Assembly: GCF_000226115.1 (NCBI RefSeq)
Contig: NC_016457.1
Coordinates: forward strand, 1-64,000
Direction: 5' to 3'
Length of the DNA stretch: 64,000 nt
DNA from: Thermothielavioides terrestris NRRL 8126
Lineage: Eukaryota > Ascomycota > Sordariomycetes > Sordariales > Chaetomiaceae
Positions 32,452 to 42,431 of this stretch are shown here, piece by piece; positions within the stretch are counted from its first letter, which is position 1, and the number at the start of each line of letters is the position of its first letter. The notes beneath the pieces are model-generated. The model was not told the origin of the DNA. It saw only the letters and a list, made by a program, of their open reading frames with translations, and made no database searches. Both the position numbers and the translations under genes were made by a program.

Positions 32452-33903
32452 GCGATGGTGTTCAGGAACAGGAGCGGCCAATCAACTGGCGAAAATTCGC
32501 ACCATCACTTTGCTGATGGCTGGCAATAAGGCGCCAATAGAGAGTGGTTGAGGATTTTGTGGCACACCGTTCCTGAGCTCAAGGGTGCCCCCTCTTGCGT
32601 GGCTAGGAGATTCAGAATTCGTAACTGGCGGTGTGCGCCGATCCACGCCGGCCACCACGATTCGACCGCGCTGTGGGGGCCGCTGCGCGGCGCTGGGGTC
32701 GAACCAACTGCAAACGTGCCTTCGAAGGGAATAGTGTCAACTCATTTAGCAAATTCTCCACTAGTGAACAGTTATTCGTAGCATGGACGGAGAACAGAGT
32801 AATAATGCTGCTAGCATCTGGCCGTAAGTTGAAGTGCCAGGCCACTGAGCTAAAAGCTCTGGGGTCCCAATTTTTGTTATTGCCTACCGAGGTATGTACC
32901 TAGCTGAGCAGTAACTGAGCAGCTCTGTAACTATTGCCCCTGTTGGCGGTGACTGGTTCTGGGTGGTGACCTGACCTCGCAGAGTCAAGGATGCTGACGT
33001 GCCGCGAGCAATGGGCAACAACTTAAGCTGGGCTGGCTAGGGCCGGTGGAAGGCTGTCGTAGACTGTCATAGAAATCAGAGCAAATGTGGTGAAGACTGG
33101 ACGTGGAAGAACTACCTGTAGCTTTGAATACGTTGCTATGTTAATCAGAGGTAGTCTCGGTTCACAGGACAGAGATTCTGGGCGAAGCAGCAAGAGTGTG
33201 TTAAACGACGTCTTATGTTCATATGCAAATGGAGCGAACCTTGGCGCTAGTTAATTAAGACATCCTTTGCGGACTGTATTATGTATTCTGTACACCCTAC
33301 CTGGGTAGCTTCTGGGACTCTCCGTACTACGCGATCCCGCCCGCCCGCGGACAACATCAACCCTAGCAAACCTCTCTCCTCCGTTTAATTAGTGGTATCA
33401 TGATAATTATCGTGACGCCGAATTCAGAGGCTCCGTTCAAAGAACCCAGCTACCCCCTGACCCTGAGCGGGCTTGAATCGCAGTATGCAGGGGCGGGATA
33501 TATATGGAGGCGATGTGCAAATCCATCAGCTGACTGAGTTTGAGTTAAGTCGGCGAACTCCGGCTGCCCGTGCAACTCCATGTCCTCGGATGCAAGGCCC
33601 GAACTCTTAAAAGCCGAACACTACACCTTCTAAGTATCCTCAGTCAAGGACGAGAACACGCAAGGTTGCGCTGCAAAAGCCGAGAGGACAAGCACGGAAC
33701 GCTAGGAATCCGTTGAATTATATGACACACATGGCAGATCGAAGAATTAGTCACCACGTCATCGACCATCTCCTTCCCTGAAGAGAAGTCCCTGACTCAG
33801 GTAGCACGACAACGATTTTTAACCCCTGCACCCCACCCGTAAGGCTCCTGCTCCTTCCTCCAGCTCCGAATTGACTCGCCCAACTCACGACACGCGCTGC
33901 AAT
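32452..33903. other. 1.45-kb spacer without a supported gene
   Basis: Contains the promoter side of the 485-aa gene and the 3' side of the small secreted-protein gene. ORFs are short and conflict on both strands. No tRNA could be folded from GTCGAAT-like stretches at about 32660. Confidence 0.45.
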
Positions 33904-34214
33904 TCAGTAGCAGTACGGAAGACCGTTGATGGTTCTGCAGCCGTTCTGGCAGACGGAGTTCAGGTCGATGTAAACGCCGTCCTTGCAGACGTAGATACAC
34001 GGTCGGTTGCCCGTGGTTGTTGTTCCGCACCAGTATGTTCCTGACAAGGGGTAAAGTTGATTAGCGCGAAGGCCGCTGCTATTATCACGCGGCGGTGATA
34101 CTTGCCAGGTGTGCAGTACTGCCTCTCCGTGAGCTCCGCAGGGGCTAGCTCCGCAGGGGCTGCCGCGCCAAGGGCGGCAAAGGCGAGGAGGCGGGCGAGG
34201 GCAGTGAGTTGCAT
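33904..34214 (-). CDS. Small secreted cysteine-rich protein (candidate effector), GC-AG intron
   Basis: Complement of 33904..34040 and 34106..34214; 81 aa. Signal peptide MQLTALARLLAFAALGAAA, a short AELAPAEL duplication, then a small mature domain with seven cysteines: QYCTPGTYWCG, NRPCIYVCKDG, LNSVCQNGCRTINGLPYCY. The frame that gives this domain requires a 65-nt intron with donor GCAAGT (GC-AG class) and acceptor CAG. Using the nearby GT instead gives a Cys-poor Arg/Leu-rich tail. Ending in YCY plus stop and dense cysteines favours the GC-AG reading. TATAAAA lies 125 bp upstream of the start. Such proteins act outside the cell, often at host or microbial interfaces; no named family is recognised. 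An odd cysteine count leaves one unpaired. Confidence 0.72.
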
Positions 34215-34338
34215 CTTGTCAGAGATTTGCCGAGTAACTGACGGTTGAGGGAGGACGATGGCTCTGTGTTGGGCTGAGTGTTCTGTTGCTTGGGACTGAG
34301 GAGAAGCCGAGAGGAGACGGACAGGAGCTGGCTGCTTC

Positions 34339-34345
34339 TTTTATA
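34339..34345 (-). promoter_or_regulatory. TATA box of the small secreted-protein gene
   Basis: TATAAAA on the minus strand, 125 bp upstream of the ATG at 34214, in a region otherwise of normal GC. Confidence 0.5.
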
Positions 34346-35725
34346 CACAGAATTCATGGTCTGCCACACCACAATGGGGCGGCTGTTTGAAATTGCCCCC
34401 ATGCCTTCCCCCGGCTTCTTGCACGGTAGGAAGGTTGCGGTGACTGGCTAGTGCTTGGTGCTTGCGTGTGGCCCCCACAACTGTCGAACGAATTGATCCT
34501 TCCCCAGACGCATCGCGCGGCGATACGGAGCACACATACACTACATAGTCCACCCACGGATGACCCCCAGAAAACTCCAGCCCGCGACACAAAGGTGCCA
34601 ACATGCGGAAGCAAAATTGTCCAGCTGTCTCTCTCGGTCTAGACAAGAGGGAAGCTACTAGCATGGACACGATGAACACTGGACGTGTACACTACAGGGA
34701 TAACTCTAGTGTACATACAGAACTCCCCTAATCACAGCTACCTAGGTAGGTAGGGCGTTGCTGCAATGCCTCGCCCAATCTCGCTAAATCTCCACCCTGC
34801 CAATGAATGGCCCGAATCCTTCGTGAGCTTTCCCCGACACAGGAAACTGGCAGAAGAACTCTCGGGCCCCAATTTTGTCTTGGGACTCTTGTGGCTCAAG
34901 GTACATATTCCTTTGTCAGCCGCTTTTGGTTAGGAGAGCTGCTTAACACTCTCGGCGTTTTTCACCCAGAGGCACAAACACTTATCTCCAAAGGTCGCCG
35001 CGTTCTTTGATCATTTTAACGAGAGATTGGGTTCTCGAGGCAAATGAGACTCTTGATTGTTAGAACCGCTGCGCGTATGCGGGCAATTGAAGCTATCGCG
35101 ATCTGAGCCACCTCAACAGTACAAGGTTCCGGGGTTTGTTTTGTTAGCTCGGTACGGCCAAGCCACTAGTTAAACCAGGGGGTTGCTACACTTTTCAGGG
35201 GCTATTTGGCCGCACAGAGCTGTGTTTTATTGTACTCCCCTCAGCCTTTCTGCACATCTGCAACCACCTGGAGTACAGGCCTATTGGACTTGCTGAGCCG
35301 TGAACCCAGTGAACTTGACGATCTAGATAAAATTGAATCTTCCGTATAGATAAAAGTCTTATATCTTGATCCTCTCGTCACGCAGAAGGTCTTTGGATTT
35401 GGCTCTCTTGGTAGGTGTTGCGTCAGCAATTTGCAAGACCACTGGGAACTGCGGGTGTGGCCTATGCACCAGAGGATGGAGGTCACTTCGCCATAGAAAC
35501 TGCGAGAAAAGTGACTTGTTGGGAGAGACTTACGTAAGTAGGTGGCTTCTTAACTGCGTCCAGGACCCTGGTCAGTCACGAAAAATAACAATTCAAACCC
35601 CGGAACCTTGTAATACGTTCAGTCGTGGTGTTGATCTGTGTTGTGTCCAGATATTGGAAGGAAGACCGTGGATCCTCAGTAATTTACGGCAGTCCGGCCC
35701 GCTGGGCTTGGCGGCGTCGATCCAC
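34346..35725. other. Spacer without a supported gene
   Basis: About 1.4 kb between the small secreted-protein gene and a dead membrane-protein gene. No motif, repeat array or long frame seen. Confidence 0.45.
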
Positions 35726-36837
35726 TCAAATCCTCCGGTCCCGTTCGACAGAAATCCCTGTTGAAGGAAGCGCTTCTTCTTGAATGGAGAGTGCCAAGTC
35801 CGCCGAATGGATTACACTATCACCAAAGTCCAGGCACATAAACGATAATTCATGCCCCATGCTTCGATCACTCAGGGGCCCCCTCATTGCCCAAAGTAGC
35901 AGCTCATGTTGTGTGTCCTGGACCTCGGCGGATGCAATCTGGACTGGAATGTGCGATTGTGCTGAGCTCGGCGAGGAATCCATGGATCCCTCTCCCGCGG
36001 CAGAGCTGATGCCGCCCTTGGTCGACGCCCACCGTCCGGCCGGGAATCTTGGCCTCATCGTGTTTTGGCCCGCTTGGCTGGTCCTTCCATTGACTACGCA
36101 GCATGCTCGTATTCCTCCTTGCCGGTTACCGCTTGGACGTGTTTTCTCCATCTCCGATACATCACACCATGCAAGAACGCCTGCTGCAATAGCGATAACC
36201 CCAACAGCGACCTGCTCAAGTTGCTTTGTCGACGTCGGTGCCGGTTGATGGTGTCGAAAGCGCCCCGGTGCTTCCCAAAGTCTCGCTAGTGGCTGAGCTC
36301 AGCTTTGTTCCGGCTGCGGCCGTGCTGAGAGCAGTGCTCGGAGTCGGGAAGGATGCGGTTGCCGTGGCTATGGGCGACATTGAGGATGCCAGGCCTAGCA
36401 CCATCCCGCCAGAACTTCGCTCGTGTCTGATGATGTTGATACCGGACTGTTCGCCGGAGATCGAGAAAGCAACGGCGTGGCCGAGGTGAAATTGAGAGTT
36501 ACGGGGACTGCGGCGTCGCAGCTCATGTCTCGCTCCATGGAGACTGCAGGTGTGTTCCACGGCTGATTAGCACAGCCAGCGGTGACAGTCGCTCCATTTC
36601 CAATGAGGCCGGAAACGTTCAGGTACGTACCCTGGCGGTTGCCTCCGTTGCAAGAGATACACAAATTCGGTGTAGGAAATGGACTCGTATAAGTCACGCT
36701 GAGTCGCCGACATTGTTCATCGTGTCGTAGAGCTGGTCCGCAGTGGGACACAGGAAGACGAGCTCGTGGTTCTGGTCATCGTGCGGACTGGCTGTTGCTG
36801 GCGAGGCCAGCAACACCACGAGCAGATGAGGCCATGC
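35726..36837 (-). pseudogene. Frameshifted cell-surface protein (signal peptide, Cys ectodomain, TM, tail)
   Basis: On the minus strand four pieces follow in order but in changing frames. (1) A leader-like LLVVLLASPATASPHDDQNH with LVFLCPTADQLYDTMNNVGD; no in-frame Met. (2) VTYTSPFPTPNLCISCNGGN, GTYLNVSGLIGNGATVTAGC, ERDMSCDAAVPVTLNFTSAT. (3) FSISGEQSGINIIRHERSSG with a Ser/Thr/Ala-rich stalk. (4) QLEQVAVGVIAIAAGVLAWC, a membrane helix, and a cytosolic tail with VQDTQHELL. Frame shifts fall near 36705, 36490 and 36227; gaps are too short to be introns. The layout matches fungal surface proteins with a small Cys-rich ectodomain and Ser/Thr stalk, as in wall sensors. Family name not known to me. 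Confidence 0.65.
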
Positions 36838-38675
36838 TTACGCGCTTGTTCGTCTGGGGAGCCCGAATTGTGGAGCGAAAACGGCCATCGGTCTGGCCTG
36901 GCCCGTTGGGTCGCCGACATCGCAACCAAAGATCGTAACGTCGGAAGGACCTGGCCCTGCAACGATCGAGATGCCCGATTATTTTGCGTTCTGATCCGAG
37001 TAAGTAGCCATGGTTTGCCGCATATGGCATCCACAGCACACATCGCAGAAGCACGCCGGAAGCTAGCCGTCTCAGAGTTTGTCTGCCTGTACCCCAATGA
37101 CAGGAACAGAGGGCCCCAAGATGATGCATGCCTCGCCACAGCTGAACATCGAAGCAGGAAGCCTGGCCACTGCGCCAAACCAGCTAGGTAGCCAACCCGA
37201 CGGAACATATATACAGAACAGATGGATGCTGCGCGATGAGGGATGGCTTGCCACCGAACCCTGACTACCTGCCGGGTCGGCTCGTCCCCGTTGAGCCTAG
37301 AATGGAGCAGGTTGGGATAACGGCGGTAACTAGGTACGGGGCAGTATCTTACGTTCTACACAAGACTTGTCCGGACGAGCCTCGGCAGTTCACCGACCCT
37401 AGCCCAGGCTGTTTGCCAACAACCCAAGAACCAGGATCGAGCGCTGGTTGTTCGCAATCGATCAGCCAGGAACAGTCGCCGCCGTTCGCCGGAGCTTTTC
37501 CTGGTGCCGCAGTTGGATATGTGCTTGACAGGCTCCCCATCACCGGCTGGCTCCCGCGCTACGATTTTGAATCGCTGGTCAATCACGTCATAATGGGCTT
37601 GGCCTCGGGCTGGTGCTGATCCCCTAAGGCTTGTGGTACGCTCACTTCCACAGTCCCGGTGCTGTACGGACTCATGTCCAGCTGGATTCCTTCGGCCATC
37701 CATGCCGTCATGGGCACGACGAAGGCATCTTCGTGAGCGATTGTCGCATTTAACCTCGTCCGGATCAAACGTGACGGCCAGGAGGGAGCCTCCCCGCGTC
37801 CCGAGCGTCGAGCTCCTGTCCAGGTTCGCACCGCCCTGGGTAGCAGTTTTCGTCAGCTCCGTCAGCTGTCGAGCACAACGCCGCTGCTCGCGGCTTCAGT
37901 GCCAGAAACCACTAGGTACGTCGGGACCAGAGCCGGGATCTCGTGTTTTCACGGCGTGGCGGACGTCGCCCCTCTCGGGCCTTGTCACCCCTACCGTCGT
38001 GCTTGTCTTCAACCTCAAGCTCGCCGGCACGCTGTCCTGGATTCCCAAGGCCACCCCCTCAGCATCATCATCTCGGGCGTGTGGTAGCTATCTTTCCCGC
38101 CTTCCGTGTTCGACCGGGACCGGAAGACTTCGTTTGCCAATCTCATCACGTCGATTATTATGTTGTGGGTTTCTATTTCGTCTCGGAGCTTGACATTGCC
38201 AGCTGGTTGGTTTCAATCTGACTTGCTCCGTAATCCGTGCATCTTGACGCTCCAGGTCTTTGCCCGCATTTCCATGATCTCGGATTGCCGCCCGAACTTC
38301 GCCATTGCGATCGACGAGGGCCGCACCGTGTCATCCTGAATCCCGAGTGGCACGCGCGCATTTCAATTCCACAATTTAGTGTTCTTTCGCAGGGCCTATT
38401 ACGCCAAGACGGTGATTTCTTGAGGCCACCAAGGCTATCCGGCTTCATCTTACTACCGCGCCGACGCGCTCTGACGTTCTGGCACGCTTCCCCGGCATGT
38501 CCGAGTACTGCGTATGTGCAGCAGCGTGTCGAGCGCGCTGGGTGGGCCGGCGGAGCGGGCGGGCACGGTCGAGACTGCCCGAGACTCTCGCAGTGTTGCG
38601 GGAGTTTGGAGTGCGCCAAGATGCCAAGAGGTTACGCCGGAGCACAAGACCGAAGTGGGTGGTCCAGGAACCCTC
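36838..38675. other. Spacer with decayed-looking ORF fragments
   Basis: About 1.8 kb. A hydrophobic plus-strand stretch near 37985-38060 (VTPTVVLVFNLKLAGTLSWI) and another near 38150 could be remnants of a membrane protein, but I could not chain them into a gene on either strand. No intact feature supported. Confidence 0.35.
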
Positions 38676-39474
38676 GAGTACGGCGCTCCAAACGCATCAC
38701 TGTCCATAAACGTAACACTCGTTTGCAACTAACTCCAACTAAACAAACAAACCTGGCCCACTTTCAAAATCGCTCTTCGCTATATGCAATAAAACATTGC
38801 CTACCCTGCCTATCGCTCCCACTTACCTACCTATAGCTTGTATATACCTTGTAGCACCTATAGTTACGTACCACTACGGTACCCACAGTTATATACCACT
38901 ATGGCACCTATAGTTATATACCCTGCGGCACCTACAGTTACATACCCTACGGCACCTATAGGGCAGTTGCGTACCCTGCGGCACCCATAGTTACATACCG
39001 TGGCACCCATAGTTGTATACCTGAGGTACTCTGCGGCACTCACAGTTGCATACCCTACGGCACCCACAGGGCAGTTGCGCACCCTGTGGCACCCACAGTT
39101 ACATACCGTGGCACCTACAGTTGCGTACCTTGCCTACAGCAGCCACAATTATGCATCCTACCTACAGCAGCTACAGTTGTACATCTTGCCTATAGCAGCT
39201 ATAGTTGTACACCCTATCTACGGCAGCTACACTTATACACCCTGCCTATAGCTTATATACGCCCTGCCTATAGCTCCTAGAGGTATTACAAGGTATAAAG
39301 TAGCTCAAATATCTTTAATTGCATAGAGGGAGGGGCGATTATACAGAGCGAGGGGCGATTCTTAAAATCGGGTTGCAGCGGGGTAAGCTGGTTGCTATAG
39401 CGATTGTTCAGCTGGCGGTCAGTTGCAAACGGGTTTAGGTTAATAGACAGTGATGCGTTTGGAGCGCCGTACTC
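38676..39474. mobile_element. 0.8-kb inverted-repeat element (non-autonomous, MITE-like) carrying a minisatellite
   Basis: The left end reads GAGTACGGCGCTCCAAACGC followed by ATCACTGTC; the right end (39446-39474) is its reverse complement. Similarity continues inward over about 110 bp on each arm (GTTTGCAACT near 38729, AATCGC(T/C)C(C)TCGCT near 38773, ATGCAAT near 38785, with inverted partners near 39427, 39355 and 39317). Between the arms lies only a tandem-repeat array, with no transposase. Long arms with a coding-free centre suggest a non-autonomous DNA transposon; the TA at 38679-38680 would suit a Tc1/pogo-type target, but that is inference. Confidence 0.65.
38840..39280. repeat. Minisatellite, variable 21-35-bp units
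   Basis: Units of the form GGCACC(C/T)A(C/T)AGTTA(C/T)ATACC(C/G)TACG repeat from about 38850 to 39120, some with an inserted GGGCAGTTGCG. After that the units become CCTA(T/C)AGCAGCTA(C/T)AGTTGTACA until about 39280. Unit length varies, so a single period cannot be given. Confidence 0.8.
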
Positions 39475-40456
39475 AAGCGCTACGCCGAGCGCGAGCGGGC
39501 ATGGCGGACATGCCGTGTGCCATCCGGAAGCACGTTGTGTCTGCGGCATGTCACGATACACTACACCAGATAAGCAGTGGTGTGGTATATAAATCGCTAT
39601 GTGCATTGCATGACATGCAGAGGTTCCCCCCACCGCCGCTGGAGTTTCCCGGGAACCGTGCTTCCGCGATGCGCTGGCCGGTGGGCACTCGGGGCACTTC
39701 ATTGGTACGGCTGAACAGTTTATGCAGAATGAGATCGTCACACAAGGGGCGTTGCCAACCGCGTGGATCTCCCGAGGGACAGATGCAACCAAGGGCGAAC
39801 CCATCCAGGGCCGAGCCAACGTGCCGAGACGGCAGCCGGGCGGCCTGCCCTGGAAATTAGAATTTAGCCAATATGCAGCTCTCCTGCAGCCGTCGTCGAG
39901 GCTTGGGGTGATGTCCTGACGCGGAACGCACCGGACGTCCGCGTATCGCACCGCGAACTGCTGGCCTCACCCAGGAGGTCTCGATGTCAAGAACGTAGGC
40001 CGGTCGAGCCCTACTCAAGTTCCATCCGGGGCCCCAGGACTCATCCTGTTGTTCCCAACAATCTCCTTCCAGGGGCGCGCGGACGGCACATTGCAGTAGT
40101 AAGGATCCGTCCGCACCTCCAACATATACAGACAGTTGTGGGGGTTGGGGGGGTTGGCTGGGGGAGGGTGGTCCAGATAGGTTACGGCTAACGCGAGGTA
40201 TTGATTGCTCCGCGCCCGACGCTAAATTAGCCACGCAATATGATGATGTATCAGCGGTGTGGGCTGAGTGACAATCATCTGTAACCCCCGTGTTTTGCAG
40301 CCTCAGCGGAGCGCCTTCTCAGCGGCAGGCCGCCCGAAGGCCAAGAACACTTAAACTGACTGGTTCTCGCCATGCGGTCAGGCGAGTGAGCAAGCTTCCC
40401 TGTGGGTTCTCACCACCAAGAAAGACGCAATTGTCCGAGTCTCACACGTCAGCGCC
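39475..40456. other. Promoter-side spacer of the AA7 oxidase
   Basis: About 1 kb with no supported gene. A poly-G/GGTTGG stretch lies at 40138-40165. It must contain the promoter of the AA7 gene. Confidence 0.45.
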
Positions 40457-42096
40457 ATGTTGGTTCCCTTCGCCTTCGCCGTGGCGGCGGCCCTGGCCGC
40501 TGCTGATCCGCTGGCCAAGAGAGCCGCCATCGACGACTGTCTGAGCGCCGCCAAGGTCCCCGTGGACACGCCGGACTCGGACGAGTGGAAGACCGACGCC
40601 AACCCGTTCAACCAGAGGCTGCCCTATACCCCGGTTGCTATCGCCGTCCCGACCACCGCGGAGCACATCCAAGCCGCCGTCTCCTGCGCCGCCCAGGTGG
40701 GCGTCAAGGTGAACCCAAAGGCCGGCGGGCACAGCTATGCATCGTTTGGTCTTGGCGGGGAAGATGGCCATCTCGTGGTTGAGCTCGACCGCATGGACAA
40801 TGTGACGCTGGACTCGACGACCCAAATCGCGACGGTCCAGCCCGGAGCACGCCTGGGCCACGTCGCCACCGTTCTGTACGAGCAAGGAAAGCGGGCGTTC
40901 AGCCACGGGACCTGCCCAGGGTACACACCATAGACGCTCCCTGCTCATGCTGTCCTTGCCCCCGTTTCCCTGCAAGTGGCTGACGTCGGATCGCTGATCA
41001 CAGCGTGGGAGTGGCCGGTCATTCTTTGCACGGCGGCTTTGGCTTTAGCTCGCATTTGCATGGGCTGGCTCTGGATTGGATCGCCGGGGTGACCGTCGTG
41101 CTCGCGAACGCTACCGTGGTGAACGCTTCCGAGACCGAGAACCCGGACCTCTTCTGGGCGCTGCGCGGCGCCGGTTCCAACTTCGGCATCGTGGCATCCT
41201 TTCAGTTCAAGACATTCGCTGCGCCGTCCCTGGTCACCACGTTCCAAGTCGATTTGCCCTGGAAGAATGCTTCCTCGATCGCGTCAGGCTGGGCGAAGCT
41301 CCAGGACTGGGTCAAGACCGACATGCCCAAGGAGCTAAACATGCGAATCCTCGGCAACTCGTATCAGACCCAACTCCAAGGCCTGTACTACGGCAACTCG
41401 AGCGCCCTGCAGAGCGCCATGCAGCCTATCCTCAGCAAGCTCGGCGCAAAGCTGTCCGACACGGAGGAATCCGACTGGATGGACGCCTTCGCGCACTACG
41501 CGTACAGCCCGACGATCGACATCACGGGTCCGTATAACGCGGTAAGTTCGGCCCTACGTCGCTTTCGCTGCCGACGATCGCGGCTCGACCAGGCTCGGCT
41601 CACACGGACCGGACAGGCCGAGACGTTCTACTCCAAGAGCCTGGTCACCTCGGCGCTCCCGAGCAGCGTGCTGCAGAATGTGTCCAACTACTGGGTGGAG
41701 AAGGCCCGGTCGAACAGCCGGGCCTGGTACATCATCATCGACATGTTCGGCGGCGCCAACTCGGCCGTCACCAACGTCCCCGCGAACGCCACGTCCTTCG
41801 CATTCCGCGACCCCAACTACCTCTTCCTGTACGAGTTCTACGACCGAGTCTACTTCGGATCCTACCCGTCCAACGGCTTCTCGTTCCTCGACGACTGGGT
41901 CAACATCTTCACCAGCGGCCTGAACACCACGCAATGGGGCATGTACATCAACTACGCCGACCCGGCCATGAGCCGGGCCCAGGCGGAAGAGGTGTACTAC
42001 AGGCAGAACCTGCCTCGGCTCAAGCAGCTCAAGAAGCAGCTGGACCCCACCCAGCTCTTCGACTACCCGCAGGCCATTGATCCGACCACGGCATGA
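40457..42096 (+). CDS. Secreted AA7 oligosaccharide oxidase (glucooligosaccharide oxidase type)
   Basis: Join of 40457..40920, 41004..41541 and 41617..42096; 493 aa, the usual size. A signal peptide (about residues 1-17) and a KR site precede the FAD-binding PCMH domain. Both residues for bicovalent FAD attachment are visible: His92 in GGHSYASFG and Cys153 in GTCPGVGVAGHSLHGGFGFS, the second formed across intron 1. ENPDLFWALRGAGSNFGIVA and the C-terminal BBE-type end (YYRQNLPRLKQLKKQLDPTQ, FDYPQAI) complete the fold. AA7 enzymes oxidise the reducing end of cello-, xylo- or similar oligosaccharides, reducing O2 to H2O2 (family knowledge). Intron 2 is 75 nt and read-through would stay in frame, but the AETFYSKSL join fits the family. 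Convergent with the oxalate decarboxylase, 335 bp between stops. Confidence 0.93.
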
Positions 42097-42431
42097 TCGT
42101 GTCAGTATCCGGGCTACGTGCCTAGGTACATTCATCATGTCGATGTGCGTTGTAATACTTACGCCACCGTGTTGAGGCGGGGGGTTGCCGCCCGGATAAG
42201 GTGGATGCAGTGGTGTAAGTGGAAACAAGCAGGGTAGATCAAAGTTGAAATTGAAAATGCAGCCGATCCTCAGACGCACAGCTGATTATTGCGACCCCTG
42301 ATGCCGCCACAAGCGCCCGCCAACGAACGAGTAACTGCAGGCATGATTGACTATTATAGTCATTCATTTTCGATGGCATTTAGAAATCCATCCATAACAG
42401 GAAATTGGGGACATATCTGAAAGCGCCAAGA
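42097..42431. other. Shared 3' region of AA7 oxidase and oxalate decarboxylase
   Basis: Both genes point into this 335-bp gap. No terminator structure or repeat is obvious. Confidence 0.5.

Noticed and set aside
32640..32710. GTCGAAT-type sequence as a possible tRNA T-arm
   Set aside because: No matching A box, anticodon arm or acceptor stem could be drawn on either strand.
33797..34030. Arg/Leu-rich 77-aa ORF as the second exon of the small secreted protein
   Set aside because: It needs a GT donor three to five bases away and loses all cysteines; the GC-AG splice gives a coherent Cys-rich end.
37236..38340. Several plus-strand ORFs of 60-190 aa, some hydrophobic
   Set aside because: No motif, no consistent splicing and no codon-phase continuity; could be a very old relic but not supportable.
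38840..39280. Regular repeats considered as a CRISPR-like array
   Set aside because: Units vary in length, have no unique spacers and lie in a eukaryotic genome; a minisatellite inside an inverted-repeat element fits.
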